A DNA stretch of 64,000 nucleotides, taken from Paramacrobiotus metropolitanus. Lineage: Eukaryota > Tardigrada > Eutardigrada > Parachela > Macrobiotidae. A program made the position numbers and the translations under genes. Positions 26,760 to 42,241 of the stretch are shown here, piece by piece (position 1 is the first letter of the stretch; the number at the start of each line of letters is the position of its first letter). The notes under the pieces are model-generated. The model was not told the origin of the DNA, ran no database searches, and was given only the letters and a program-made list of their open reading frames with translations. The stretch is taken from NCBI RefSeq assembly GCF_019649055.1, contig NW_026570320.1, positions 62,001-126,000 on the forward strand, given 5' to 3'.

Positions 26760-27764
26760 AATGATACGATGATGATCAGAGCTAGAACTGTCTATCTGTA
26801 GAATACATTTTAGTTCGCAATTTTTATACATTGTCGAAAGTCGACCAGGCAGATTTTCTGTGATAATTAAATGTAGTTTATGGATGCAGCCTATCTTCAC
26901 ACGTTGTTAGCGATGTTTTGACAAAAAATAAATTACTTTTTCTTGGATGAAGGAAATTACTTACGGTAATAAACTACAAGAGTAGAATATGAGTTTTACA
27001 CCTTTTTTGATAGCCAAATTTAATTCCATAGTGTGCTGTGCAGTATTGTATTTTTTTGCAGCGGTTGAACTGGAAATCGTAAAACATCAGTGGTTTTGGC
27101 TCATGTTAGTTAGATTATGTATTTTGATTGCAGTAATTTTCCAGCCTCCAGTCAAAGTCATAGATAGACGGTCAAAAACGTGTGAAGTCTATTGAAATAC
27201 TTTAGAGAGACGAAATCTTTTGAAAATTAATTGCATTCCGATTTTATCGCTTCGTTACCATACTTTACTTTTTACCTTGACCTCCTACGGGTCGGTGGTT
27301 AGCGAACAAACTTGTTTGGTTACGCCTCTAGTCATCTGTTCGTTGACTTGGTTCACACTTCGCAGCCTCGTGACGAAAACATGCAGAAACAACAACACAG
27401 GCAGAATAGTGATGCCCATGGGGTTTTCTTTCTGGTAATGACTGCAGAATATTTATATTTATTCGACAGAATTTTTGCTTCTTATGTTTTTCATCAAGGT
27501 CGTCACGTTGCACAATAGTTGGAACAAACGGTTTAGTAAAACGTTACAGTGCTAGCGGCTGATTTCAGATGGTACCAAGTATTCGGTGCTAATCGCATAT
27601 GGATGCGTGAACGGTAAAAGCGTAGGTACCTGGATGCCTATCGTATGGCCAGATAAACCTGTGTTATTTTTTAATTATTGATTACTATCCATTTGCGGAG
27701 GATCGAATGTGTTAGAAACAGCATTTCACATTTTTTCTGAAACTCCTGACTATTCAGTTTGAAA
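26760..27764. other. Intergenic between MCTP and PCMTD
   Basis: AT-rich spacer. Short open frames without family resemblance or splice partners. Nothing else was recognised. Confidence 0.45.
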
Positions 27765-30640
<2,876 letters not shown>

Positions 30641-32425
30641 ATTTGGTTATGTGGGGAGTATAGGTGCACCGCTTGCTGAAAACATGCGTGCTTCATTATT
30701 TGTGTGTAGTATTCTATAAAGCTCTTTTTGTTCATTCGCTTTTGCGATGCGTTTGATATTGTTGGAGTATGTTACAATTAAGCTGCAGTAAAGCTGGAAT
30801 GCTTTCGTATTCCCTGTAGGTGTTTTGGTGATAATGATGGATATCTGTATGCTTTTGGTCGCTTAATTAAACGCCCGACTTATCACGAATTGTACACCCC
30901 GACAATTTACTTACAATATAGATTAATACAGTAATTATGACAGTGTTGAATTTTTGACAACACCCATTTTAAAGACGCAATGCAACGCAGATTTTGCGAA
31001 GTGAACTCATTGATCTTGACCTTCTATTAGTTTATTTGTGCTATACATGTGCGAGCCGGTTTGTTTATATGGGTTTCCGGTTCGTAATCACGTTTTCGAT
31101 AAAATGAATCATTCATTTGAGTCGTTACTATTCTGCAAGTGCACATAAATGCATCAAGTTTAATCGCCGCTTCCAGCCGCTAGCGCTTGACATGGGGTTT
31201 GTTGCTGGTTCGACTTGTAGTACGAGTATTATGTCTAAAAAGCTAAAATCGTTAGAACCGATTAAGTACAAGCAATTAATTTCTATGTGTTAGCGATGCT
31301 ATTTCGATAAGGTTTCAAAGATTCAAGCTGTACTCAGTCAAACACATCGAAAAGCCATACTTTCTGCCTTCTGCTGCTTTTTTAACCAAAAAATTTTGGT
31401 CGCTTTTCAAAACAGCTTTTATCTATCGTAAAAAGCTGCCAAGGAACTTGAAATTACCGCTACCTGACCGGCGAGTGACGATAACAATGATAATGGTTAA
31501 GCTGTAGAAAAATTCATCTGTTGTGTTGTATATACACGCAACACGAATATTGCGTAATGCTTTTCACTATCAATTACGTATAGGTAATTGTTATCTGATG
31601 CTGTGATTTAGCTAAATAACTCTGGAGTACACAATTGAAAACAGTTTATGTTAAGGGGGTTACCTAAGAAAAAAAAATTGAAGAAAAAAGTGTCTCGGAA
31701 GTCAGAATTTTGTCAAAGATGTTTTGCAGTTTAAAGGCTCACATCGAAAGTGAACTACGAGTACATATTATTACATGGGTGTATCGTCTCCGTAAGCCAT
31801 CTTAAAGCCTGCTGTATAGTGAGTGACCCTTGTTTGTTAAAGATGATGTAATGACTGTACAACTACTCTAATAAGCCTGTGGTTAAAAATAATTTTACGA
31901 CAAGCACGCCATCTAGTAACAAATTGTTTTTCCGTTCGGTGATTCGTTGTAGAATGTTTCTTGCGTATCAACAGGACGCCGCATAACATAGTCTATGTTC
32001 ATGATCCTGAAAACAAGCAGTGGCAGACAGAAGCAAAACTGATTTCTTAACCTAATGCACACTTCTGCATATCAATGTGAGTGTAAAGGCAATGTCCATA
32101 TCAAGTATATGCGCTCTCACGTTCCAATTTTCGCTATATCTCCATACTTTAGAGCTACGTCTACCGAACTCGTAATTGCAGTTCCAGTTACCACGACTTG
32201 TCATTTTTCACTTGCGGGTTGTCAGATTGTTATAAAGGAAAAATTATAATTGCCGCGCAAGGTAATTTAATCGTTCGCCTACGAAATGGTAAACAATTAA
32301 TAACGCACCCATGTATAACGTTTTCTCGTGATCCAATGCAACAACAAGACAGTTTGCAAATGTTGCTGTTCATGACCCTTTAGTTGGGTAGACTTAACGG
32401 TATAACGCAACCTCGGCTTTTGCAG
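30641..32425. other. Intergenic between PCMTD and the zinc-finger gene
   Basis: The first 0.95 kb belongs to the inverted duplication. The remainder holds no convincing exon, although an upstream untranslated or coding exon of the zinc-finger gene could be here. Confidence 0.45.
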
Positions 32426-33915
32426 ATGGAGCATCGATCAAGGAATAAGTACTGCGATATTTGCGGTAAGGTATATTCTGTAAATGATCTTAATCGTTAA
32501 CTACTATTTGTCCAAGCGCTTTTGTAGAAAATTTTATGTGCAGTAAGTATTTCCCAGTCAAAAATCATTGAATGCCTTCGGCAAATATTGATGATGTATA
32601 CCGTGGTTCGTTCCGGGACTGGCCATGGAATGCTTATTCTTGCCCTTCAGATTAAACATTTTTTGTGCATTTGGTACCCAAAGGTCAAGCTTTTACATTG
32701 GCTTCTTCCCTTTCACGGCATAAGGATGTGCACTCTTCATTGCGTCGATTTATCTGTGGAATGTGTGGGCGGTCCTACAAGCATTATGCCAGTATGCGAA
32801 AGCATCAAAACGTACATGCCGGAGAAATATTCAACTGCGAGATCTGTGGAAAAGGTAATTAATGAGTAATATAGAGTTACAGTAAAAACTGTCACGTGTA
32901 CTAAAATACCACGCATACTCGTACCAAAATCGTCAGACATTAATATTTCATACTGTCTGTGCGAGACACGCTCGGAGCCTCGGATAACTGAAGCTATGTG
33001 ATAATGTACACATATAGAATATACCGCGTATAAAATACATGTTGCCTTTATCAAAAAATATAAATTTGATCAAAACTTAGCTAATAGCTTCCTCATAATC
33101 TGCACTTTCTGGCTGACAATGAGTGCTTTATGTTGCTCTTGCATTAATATAAGTAACACACTGTTATTACGTATGCAGTACGACGTACGGCTTTTATTTT
33201 ACAGAATTCAATCAAGCTTTGCATTTGAAAGCCCATGCAGAAGCCCATCATATGGCACGCCGACACATTTGCCAGTTCTGTGGAAAAACTTATACACAAG
33301 CGAGTAATTTAAAATCGTAAGTGCAAATTGATGACTTTACATAATCTTCTGCTAAAAATTTGGAAACACTGTAATTTCAAAGTGAATTTGCTAAAGTACT
33401 GTAAATCTGCTGATGTGGTCAGTATACGCTATATAGGCGATTATTGCGGTATAAACTTTAAATCAGTACGCTAAAAACCGGAAATGAGTATGCTCGTACC
33501 GTTATTTTCACTAGTATATTTGGTTGTCGTCAAAAATTAAAAACATATGTCCTTTTTCGATGCAAAAACGGTTGGAGCAACGGAAATACCGTATAATATC
33601 CACGGTTTTTCGACATGTAGGCATGAACGGAACGTTCACCAGTTTCCACAGTATTCGTGTCCAGTGTGCCGAAAACCATTTGAAACGATGATCGATTTAC
33701 GGGAACATTTTGATTTAACTGTTCCATGCCAAACGTCCACTAAAATGGCAGAAGGCGATGTTCAAACCCAAATGATTCTGAAAACTCCGAAATTATCGCG
33801 TACTGTCAACTACAACGATGGCAGAAAGGCAGTGCAGTTAATCGATCATGGCGGAGTGGAAATTGTCCAAATTCGAGAGTTTCCGGCAGAACCAAGGAAG
33901 ATCAGGATGTACTGA
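32426..33915 (+). CDS. Five-finger C2H2 zinc-finger protein
   Basis: A likely sequence-specific DNA-binding protein of unknown target. Four exons join in phase: 32426-32470 (MEHRSRNKYCDICG), 32683-32855, about 33204-33318, and about 33621-33915. The fingers are CDICGQAFTLASSLSRHKDV(H), CGMCGRSYKHYASMRKHQNV(H), CEICGKEFNQALHLKAHAEA(H), CQFCGKTYTQASNLKSHERN-V(H) and an atypical last finger CPVCRKPFETMIDLREH ending in Cys. Fingers 1, 3 and 4 are each split by introns after CG or within the helix, an arrangement that supports the splicing. The C-terminus has no domain I recognise. The ATG lies directly after an AG acceptor, so an additional 5' exon is possible. Confidence 0.8.
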
Positions 33916-35097
33916 ATTCTACCTGCCTCCCCCACTTCCGCGAGCCATTACTGAGACCTCGAGTTATGGCTTGACTCGTACCATAATGTCGGTGCATTTA
34001 CCCGTCAATATGCGTCGGGAATCAGGGCATCCTATGCCGAAGTTTAGAAAGGATTTTCTTTCGTTTTCACAGTACTAACAAATTAACAAGGCGAGAGCGC
34101 GATGCAGAAATGTACTACCTGCAGACATTGAATTCCGAATATTTAGGCTACTTTCTTGCCTTTTCGCTTTTCTGTACGCTTCGCTTTGAATAAATTGTTA
34201 TAGGTTTTTGTTTTTTAGCTTTACTGTATATTTTGTGTAATATGGCAGTGATGGTGCGGGCAAAGTAGTATGCCGTAAATTATTGCCGGTATGCGTTTTG
34301 TTTCGGTTCAATCGCTTTTGCAGCCAGCTGTTTTGTTTTGACTGGCATTTATTTTGTATGCTTTTTTGTGTAATGCACAAAAAGTTTCAAATTTCTGTGA
34401 ATAATTGTTCGAAACGGACTTACGGTCAGTAACCACGAACACTATCAGTGTTTTGTCGAAAATTCGTATCATATACGAACAAGAACTTCATTTACTTAAA
34501 TTTGCATGCGTTCACCAGCGCGACAATACATTTTCATCAATTTCTCCGCATCAGTTGGCAATTTTTACGCTTGCGTCAATTGTAAACTGTGAGACACAAG
34601 TCACTCCTATTGTATCGTATTATTGACTAAAAGGTTATCAACGGTATGTAAGTCCACACTGGACTGGAGAAATGATACTTGCAAGTTGCAGTTAGTCTTC
34701 TATGTCTACCTGCGCAGAATTACTACACAGTGGGTTCATTATGAACACATTGTGAATACGACGTAAAGAGTACTCGTACATAATTGAAATTACAGTAAAC
34801 TTTTCATTTTCAATTCACGAAACTGAGCAATCAATAATGAATCATCATCCTCAATCATGTAGCACTTTGGCATCACAAGCAACAGAAGTATGGTACCCAT
34901 ATAAATCCATAAACGTAAATCGTAGAGTATGTATAAAATCGTTGTCAACAAGAAAACAGAATATAAGTACTGAATGAGAATTAAAAAATAGAAGAAAGAA
35001 ATAAAGAAAAGTACTTAAGTTTATCTAAAAACGGAAGTTGTGCGAAAGTAAGACAATGCTGACCTCCATGGAACGCAATTCTCGCGCTGTTCGCAGA
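33916..35097. other. Tail-to-tail gap between zinc-finger gene and RNF146-like gene
   Basis: Contains 3' UTR sequence (AATAAA near 34187) and AT-rich spacer. No coding exon was supported. Confidence 0.45.
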
Positions 35098-35934
35098 TCA
35101 TTTTATCAGCAGTCCCGCAATGCCCTTACAGTCAGCGCTCAGCGTATCCTGCTTAATGTTCCGTTTAATATTCGGGTTACTCTTCAGCATTTGCACCTTC
35201 CCCGCCAAATCCAGCACGTAAATATTCCCCGCAATCAGCGCTTCCAAGGAGCTTTTCCCATCCGCTACGGCCTGGTCGATCAGCTGTTCCGTCCGCTCAT
35301 CATACCGCCACCATCCGTTTTTCCCCTCGTAAAACCAGACTAAGGTGTTTAGATTTGTCGTCCCCCATTATAACTGACTATACTGTCCGATTTGTCGGGC
35401 GCACTGGGCGAATCGCCGGAAGTGGAAGTTTGACTCTTGCGCCTCTTATTGCTGCTTTTGTCTTTTGCCTTTCTTTTCTTCCCTTTAACTTTCAGGTCCT
35501 TATCCAGAAGCTTGGGCTTATCAATCGCTGACTTCGGGATTTTCTTCCGACATAGGGGACAACTGTAATCGGTCGCGCAGACACCTTTTATGCACAGGAA
35601 ACCTGTACGAAGAAACAGTTTCACGATCGTACCGAGTTTATATCAATAAAAACTGCTGCACTTGCAGCCAGGTCAATCATCACCCGAAGGCTGTAGTTAA
35701 TAAGCAAGGTAAACTAACAACATAACTGCTTCCATATCTCTGCGAGAGTAAACACCAACCACATAAAATCTACTTACAGAAAACGTGCGAGCATGGCAAC
35801 TTGACAGGATGAAGCGCTGGTTCGACGCAAATACAACATTCGATGTCCGGATCTTCCGGTTTTACAGACTGAGATTGGCTGCCGGATGGGACGGAATCTG
35901 TTACAACGGTGGTGGACGACGACAAAGAGTTCAT
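35098..35934 (-). CDS. RNF146: RNF146 (Iduna)-like RING/WWE E3 ubiquitin ligase
   Basis: RNF146 ubiquitinates poly-ADP-ribosylated proteins such as axin and tankyrase. Three phase-checked exons (35934-35778, 35602-35384, 35339-35098) encode 205 residues from MNSLSSSTTV. The RING finger spans residues about 36-74 (ECCICVEPALHPVKLPCSHV, then FCFLCIKG, then SCPLCRKKIP), with all eight zinc ligands of the C3HC4 set. The WWE domain at the C-terminus reads WFYEGKNGWWRYDERTEQL and NIYVLDLAGKVQML. A Lys/Ser-rich linker of about 40 residues separates the two, and the vertebrate-type long C-terminal tail is missing. The second intron would be only 44 nt (35383-35340), required because the RING and WWE frames differ. 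The gene is head-to-head with the IRS gene. Confidence 0.9.
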
Positions 35935-36864
35935 GGTGTTACTGAATCCGCTTGCTGCCTTGCACGTTTCACTTCGGTGAACAACAAAACAAAGGCAACG
36001 CAAACAAACTCGTTAATCACGAGGCGATAGAGGCCAAGCGAGAAGGGATCACCCAAACCACCAAGCCTTTCGTGCGATAAAATAAACTTGGAAAGCAAGA
36101 AAAACACTGAAACTGAAAAAGTACAAATTAACGGTAAATTACCTTTAATTTATCCAACGGGAAAACGACCAACATCCGACACACACACATCCGATCCACC
36201 AACATACGACACACATTATTACTTATTACATTTTGCGAAACGATTATTGAACAGCCGCAAGGTATCTTGACAGCCGCAACACTTATGTGAAACGCAGCCG
36301 CGATGCGTAGTTTCAAACAACAAATGTAGCGCTTCTGCAGGTAAAAACACGATTTCAGTTTTTACAAGTTTTTTAAACGAACTACAGTAGCAGACAGACA
36401 GCCAAACCACACCCCCAATGACTAGGCTTGGCAGGCTTTCAACAGCAAAGTATGTACTGTATAGCGCCACCTTCTGGCAAATGGGCACGTGTGCGGTGTG
36501 ATGTAAGTAAGTAATCACCGTTTCTGCTTCGTACATGCTTCGTCAAACGTTGTTTACAAGATGTTTTCACAAAATTGTGGGTACAGACGCACACACGGCT
36601 CAAATGTTTTCAGGTCTACAGTTGTCAGCTATCGTTCATGGAGTTAGCAAGAAACTGCGTACCTGCTTGTGAAACCTTTTCGAAACCTTGAAACCTCAAA
36701 TGTTATTCTGGTGAAAAACATCTCACAAGGATGGCTCAGTTCAAAAAGAATTCTTTGAGGCAACTTCTTCCGTCGGTGTTGCGGACTACGTTTCAACAGA
36801 AGGAGCGCACAGTAATTTCGATAGTTCGGCCATTCAACGTCTTTCCAATGGAGGTATCCGAAGA
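35935..36864. promoter_or_regulatory. Divergent promoter region, RNF146-like / IRS
   Basis: About 0.9 kb between two divergent genes. The open frame of the first IRS exon extends back from 36865 to about 36718 without a Met, so part of this interval may be coding or 5' UTR. A short direct repeat occurs at about 36169-36215 (CCAACATCCGACACACAC and CCAACATACGACACACAT). Confidence 0.45.
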
Positions 36865-39800
36865 ATGGGTTACTTGAAAAAATTCAAGGTACGACTTAAC
36901 CACGGATAACAGTTCTCAGTTCTGGTAGTTCTAGAATTGGAAACTCTTCCATTGCAATGATTTAACTTTTGGTGCTTAAACGTGCCACCATGCCAAAGTG
37001 AATTATACTACTGTAAGTCACAGTAAGTGCGCTCTTCTTGGTTTGCATTCATCATGCGGTATTTTATATGCAACGCCACTTTTATACGAGCACGAAAGAA
37101 ACGACTTTTTTCCCAAAATTATTAAGCCAAACCGAAGTCTGTTCACTTCAGTCTTTGTGTTTGGATATAAATGCTATACTACACTATCAAATAAATTACA
37201 TAAATATTAATTTGTGTGATATGCGTTACGCGTAGCGTGATTATTATTGTTCGAAGTTCATACAACCCGCTGGCATAAACATTAAACTGCTGTTATTGCT
37301 ATTTGATAATGATGTGCTGTTTTTTCTTAGATGACAAAAAAACGGCCATTATTTGTGTTGCTGGATTCATCTGGCAAACGGACTGAAAAGAAGTTTTTCG
37401 TTCTGCGGGAATCATCCTCTGATAAACCGGCGATATTGGAATATCACGAAAGCGAAACAAAATTTCGTAATAATTGTCCTCCCAAGAGAAGTTTTGCCAT
37501 AACGGCTTGTTTTGCCGTCAATTCAAAAGAGGATTGCAAAGAGAAACACGCCATATCCGTATTCACTCTCGGTGAAACATTATCTGTAGTGTGCAATTCC
37601 GAACGTGAGCAATCGGAATGGCTGCAGGATTTATTAGAACTGCAGAAAAGTGGCTTGGGGGAAGAACCGCTTCCGGAAAATTCACCTCCACTGACACCGC
37701 TTTACGGTAAGAGCGGAACTTGTTTTCAAGGTGATCTTTCCGCTTTCGTATATTTTAATTAATTCGCTTATTTTCAAAAATACCTCCCATGGTACCAAGA
37801 ATGCAGCTTTGATCATTGACGCTTTGAAGTAAAAGATAGGATCTTCATTTAGTAATTGAGGCTATGAGGAATGACTTACGTCAAGAAAATTCATTACAAA
37901 TCGCGCTCAACTGAGAAAATGCGATTAACTGTAGAGCTAATTTGATTCGCACGTCACTCTGTCCGCAATATTTTTACGATTAACAACATTTTCGGAAGCG
38001 CGTTATTTGTACTCAAGATCAGAATCGCTGCCACGAATTGTTTGACCCCACTTTTTTTTTTAAATGTTTGTTTGTGACATGATCTGGAATAGTGTCATCT
38101 GTTTTTAATAAATAACTTCTTCCTTTTTGTATCGCACAGCGTATCGCTGCGCGTAATTAAGATTTTGTTCTCAGCCAAGGAATGCCACTTCCAATCAGGA
38201 AGCCTGTGTGTGGATTTCCGAAGGGATTTGGCGTCCTGTACAAACAGTATTTAAACACTTGTCCCATTGATACTGAAGATGAATTTTCTCCTGTAGGGCA
38301 GTACGGGGCGATAAACAGGAAACGCTCTTCATGTTTGCGAATGATTAGGCAATGCGTGTTCCATTTGAGCCGGTCCCTGTGTTATTGCGAATTCAAGAGA
38401 AATCGATATATTTATGCCCGGTTTGTATTGCTGTACGTTTGCAGATTACGTATGGAATGTCGATATCCAACGGCAAGGGCTGGGCCAGACGAAGAATATC
38501 CTGGGACCGTATCGCCTGTGCTTAGTTGATCGGACACTGAAACTCGTTCCCTTGAATCATGCAATGGGAGAAAATACCTTAGTATTTCCGGTAATGCATG
38601 GAAATTGACACATATCGTGCTGGTTATAGTTAATAATCCATATTCCAGTTGGTGAAATTACGGAAGGTTGGGCATGTTTCCGATAAATCCTTTTTCTACA
38701 TTGAACTCGGCCGGCAAGCATGCACGGGGCCCGGTGACTTCTGTATGGCAGCCGAGGATAAGGTGTCTGCGCAACACATCCATGAAATTATCTCAGAGTA
38801 TGTTGTTTTGTTTTAACGATTTCGTAAACCATTAAAAAAAGCACTTGTGATGCGAATTTAAGTTTTTAAAAATCGGATATTTTATCAGGGTGCAATCATC
38901 GTTTTACGTCTGAGATGTCGAATTTTTAATTATTAAGACTTCGTTTTGCGGTGAAACCGTAAATATATATTTCGTAGAAATGAGGAACGTTCGACATCTT
39001 TTAATATTTTCATGACAATTTTAAATATTCTAGCGTGGAAGACCCCACGCTAGAATGCCAATGTTGCCGGATGTGAACTATCTGCTGCTTATGAATACAA
39101 TAATGATAGCAATAATAATAGTAATAATTAACGATCTGTAAATGTGCAGGTATAACGCTTTATATCGAGCACTCATGCATTTGTATACGGTGTAGAGCCA
39201 TGCGTAAAGGTGGACCACCGGAAGAAAATGCGCACGTGTCAACTTCTGGACATCGTCCACGCAGTAATACGCAAGACTCCAGTCGACCCAAACTTACGCC
39301 GGATAATCGACGTAATACATATGAGATAGCGAAAGACAAGGGGCAACTTGGTGGTTTTTCAGAAAGTTTTCGGTCATCTGGGCAAAACTTATCCGGAAGG
39401 TTAGTACTCACTGCGTACTCACTAAAAATTGTCATGACATATATATGATATATATCATGATATATATATCATGATATTATATATGTCATGATATATATAT
39501 GACTATATTTGAATTATAACGTGGTGGAAACAGCTGACTTGTGATGTTTAAGTACTGTAATAACTTGGAAGTGATTGTAAACTGAACCGTTTGGATATTA
39601 TTTGAGTTTAAACGCCTTAACCTTCATTGAAGTACAAATAATTAGAAATTTTTCGCGACGTTAAACGTTTATTTGTATTTTAGTAGTGCTTACGTTTATT
39701 ACTTATCTTGTGTGTATTACGTATCAGTAACTATAAGTTGAATGTGAGCCTAATTTTCTGAAATAAGAAAACCGTCAAATGAACTAATCGGTGCATTGCC

Positions 39801-41441
39801 CTAGTTAAGAAAGGTTAACGTTGCAGTCGGGAGAAAACGGGCTCAGCGGAGCAAAAGCTGCCAGAGTACTTTGTGCCGGATTTTGCGAGGAGCACCTCCA
39901 CTAATGAAGAAAATTACTTAGCGATCGATCGGGATGCGTCTTACTTACCTTGTGATTTCCCGTAAGTATGCTCCCACTGCTTACGGTGTAGAGGTGTATG
40001 TGGGTGTCCTTACCTTTGTGAGGGCAGTTCTTTTGTATAGCCGAAAAGCGGTTCCAAGCTAAACTCTCGTGTGGATGTAGGATGTGATTAATATTGTTTT
40101 TCTCGATCAGTAAGTTTCTTCCCTGTTATTTTCATCATTTCATTGGTTGCAGGCCAAAAATACCATCATCGCCGGAGGTTCCGATGTTGAATTATAGTTC
40201 AATTTCTCGACCCAGGGAGAATTTTTCGTATCCACAAGGATTGTCGCCAACCGGTGAGCAGCGTCCTCCTCTTAGTCTTTCCATACCCGAGGAACCGGGA
40301 GATTACATGACAATTACCATGCCAAATGCGTCTTCTCAAGGTAACTTTATATCAGAGTAAACCGAAATATGGTTGCAAATTCGCATACGGTATTGATCGT
40401 CTGGTTAATGATGGCAGGTACAGTATTTAAATGCACATATTGTACTACGTTTGATTGCTGTTGGATTTGCAGTTGTTCCTGTTTCTGGGGCAGCGGAACA
40501 ACCTGGTAGTGCAGCTTCTTCCGGTGAATCTGGATATTTCGAGATGAATTTACCTCCCAAATTCCCTGATGTTCCCCACAAAACTCCTCCCACTGTGGTA
40601 TCTCCGCCACCTCCAGAAAAGACCGACGAAGCCGGTGGATACATGATAATGGCACCCGGCTCGGCGACCTCCTCCGGTATTTGTGATTCCCGTCGCAGCA
40701 CCATGTCAAATGCGTCGTACCAGTCGCATCCCTCCGATCGAGAAGAAAATATTGACCGACTAGGCGAGGTGACCTACGCAGTTATGGAGGGTCCCAGGAG
40801 TCGCAATCGTGATTCAGGGTGGGATAATTCCAGTTCGTCCTTGTCGTCGTCATTCGGCTGGGAGCGGATAAACTCGTTAAGTTCTCGAGCTGATTTCAAA
40901 CTGGAAAAGGTTAAAGCTTTTATTAATGAGGATGGAGAAGATGCACAGTTACGAGAAGCACGGGCGTATTCTACCGGCTGCCAGTTGCCGAAGGCGTCGA
41001 TTACGTCTTTCAAACCGGAGTCTCCGTCGGGTATGAATCCTGAAGCGTTTCGTATTCGAGCATTTTCACTCGGCAACCATTCGTCACCATCCTCCGCTCG
41101 CTCTGGACGGAAGGGCGTTGTGCATTCACCGAGCGCTGTTACGGTGATGAACAGTGGTTCGATTACAGCATCTCCACCGATGTCGTTGAATATCCGAACA
41201 GAAGCGCCTAGTACCAGTAAGGCTCTTCAAATTTCGCCAGAATCGGAGAGTAGTACGCATTCTGGAAAGCCTGTAGATGGTAAGAAAAGCAACGAGTCCC
41301 ATGACAGAGATGATGATTTGATGGAGTTGACATTCCGTCAGCGATCTGGGTAAGTTATGGTTTTGTTCTGGCATATATTTTATTTTTTTATGTCAAGTGT
41401 TTTAATTCTAATGTGGATCTGTTTCTGGCTGCAGAACTTGA
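36865..41441 (+). CDS. chico: Insulin receptor substrate (IRS/chico-like adaptor)
   Basis: Cytosolic docking protein that couples insulin/IGF receptor kinases to PI3-kinase. Nine phase-checked exons from the ATG at 36865 give 701 residues. The PH domain begins MGYLKKFKMTKKRPLFVL and includes EKKFFVLRESSS and REQSEWLQDLLELQ. The PTB domain begins YVWNVDIQRQGLGQTKNILG, then YRLCLVDRTLKLV, HVSDKSFFYIELGRQACTG and QHIHEII; both match the IRS order and spacing. The tail is Ser/Pro-rich and contains three YxxM motifs for p85 SH2 domains: GYFEM, GYMIM and TYAVM. The final exon adds only T and the stop. An open frame upstream of the ATG (ending SSAIQRLSNGGIRR) suggests that an extra 5' exon may supply a longer N-terminus. 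The tail is shorter than in vertebrate IRS1/2. Confidence 0.92.
39027..39056. repeat. Perfect 12-bp hairpin in an IRS intron
   Basis: ATTCTAGCGTGG at 39027-39038 and its exact complement at 39045-39056 are separated by 6 nt. It lies inside the fourth IRS intron. Confidence 0.8.
39431..39502. repeat. AT-rich nested palindrome in an IRS intron
   Basis: A run built of GTCATGACATATATATGATA-type units reads nearly the same on both strands across about 70 bp, bounded by GTCATGAC and ATGAC. It is probably a slippage-derived AT palindrome. Confidence 0.75.
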
Positions 41442-42241
41442 AATCAGGAAATCCGGTGGATTGTTTCAGTGGAGTATCAAGCACGTTAGATATTGCGTAC
41501 AATGGTTTGAACGTTTTACTTCTGATTGGATGTTGAACAAATTGGCGTAACGGGCTTCTTCTGATGTCATTACGGCAACAAAGGCCAGAGTTGTGGCTCA
41601 TTTTCTATTTTAAGTTGGAATCCATAGTTTGGGTAAAGTTTCCTGTCCAAGTGTTATGATACGGGTGGTTTTTCAGAATGTGTACGTTTTGAAGGTTTAC
41701 ATGTCCAGAATAAATTTACCAGAATCTGTACCAGCCGAACGAAGCTAATTGATTTCGTGAATATAGCACCAGTTCATTTAATATGGTATTACATTGTATG
41801 AGTTATGACTATGAACATAGATAGAATATTAGATGAAATACCGTAAGTATTTAGTGCAATTGCTGAACATTTACTACAAAATGTGAACCTATAAATTTTC
41901 CTACAGTCATACACAATTTTCCATTTCTCTCGATCTCAAAGGTTTTTTCAAAAGCCGTAAAACTAAAAAAAATGCATCATTTTGCGGTAGCCTGTAGGGC
42001 ATCCTTCCTACCCAGGCCGGCGGTTGTTAGTTGACTGTAGTCGGCAAATGCATTTATCGTAAGTCCACGTCTAAGGATTTCAAGAAACTGGGGAAAATCT
42101 TTAATTCTTAACAATTTTTTGGTTTATGATCTGTGTTGTTATTCAGTTACTTCCATTTAGGAAAGTGCACTCTTGAAATTTGAGAACATCCCATCGTTTG
42201 GTAATTTTTGTACCCTTCGTTTGACGCTCTTTGCTCTGGCC
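41442..42241. other. Intergenic between IRS and eIF3e
   Basis: Contains the IRS 3' UTR, with AATAAA near 41709, and the eIF3e 5' flank. No other coding exon was supported. Confidence 0.5.

Noticed and set aside
38182-38440. Additional IRS exon between the PH and PTB exons
   Set aside because: The flanking exons already join in phase into a continuous IRS alignment, and this frame shows no similarity.
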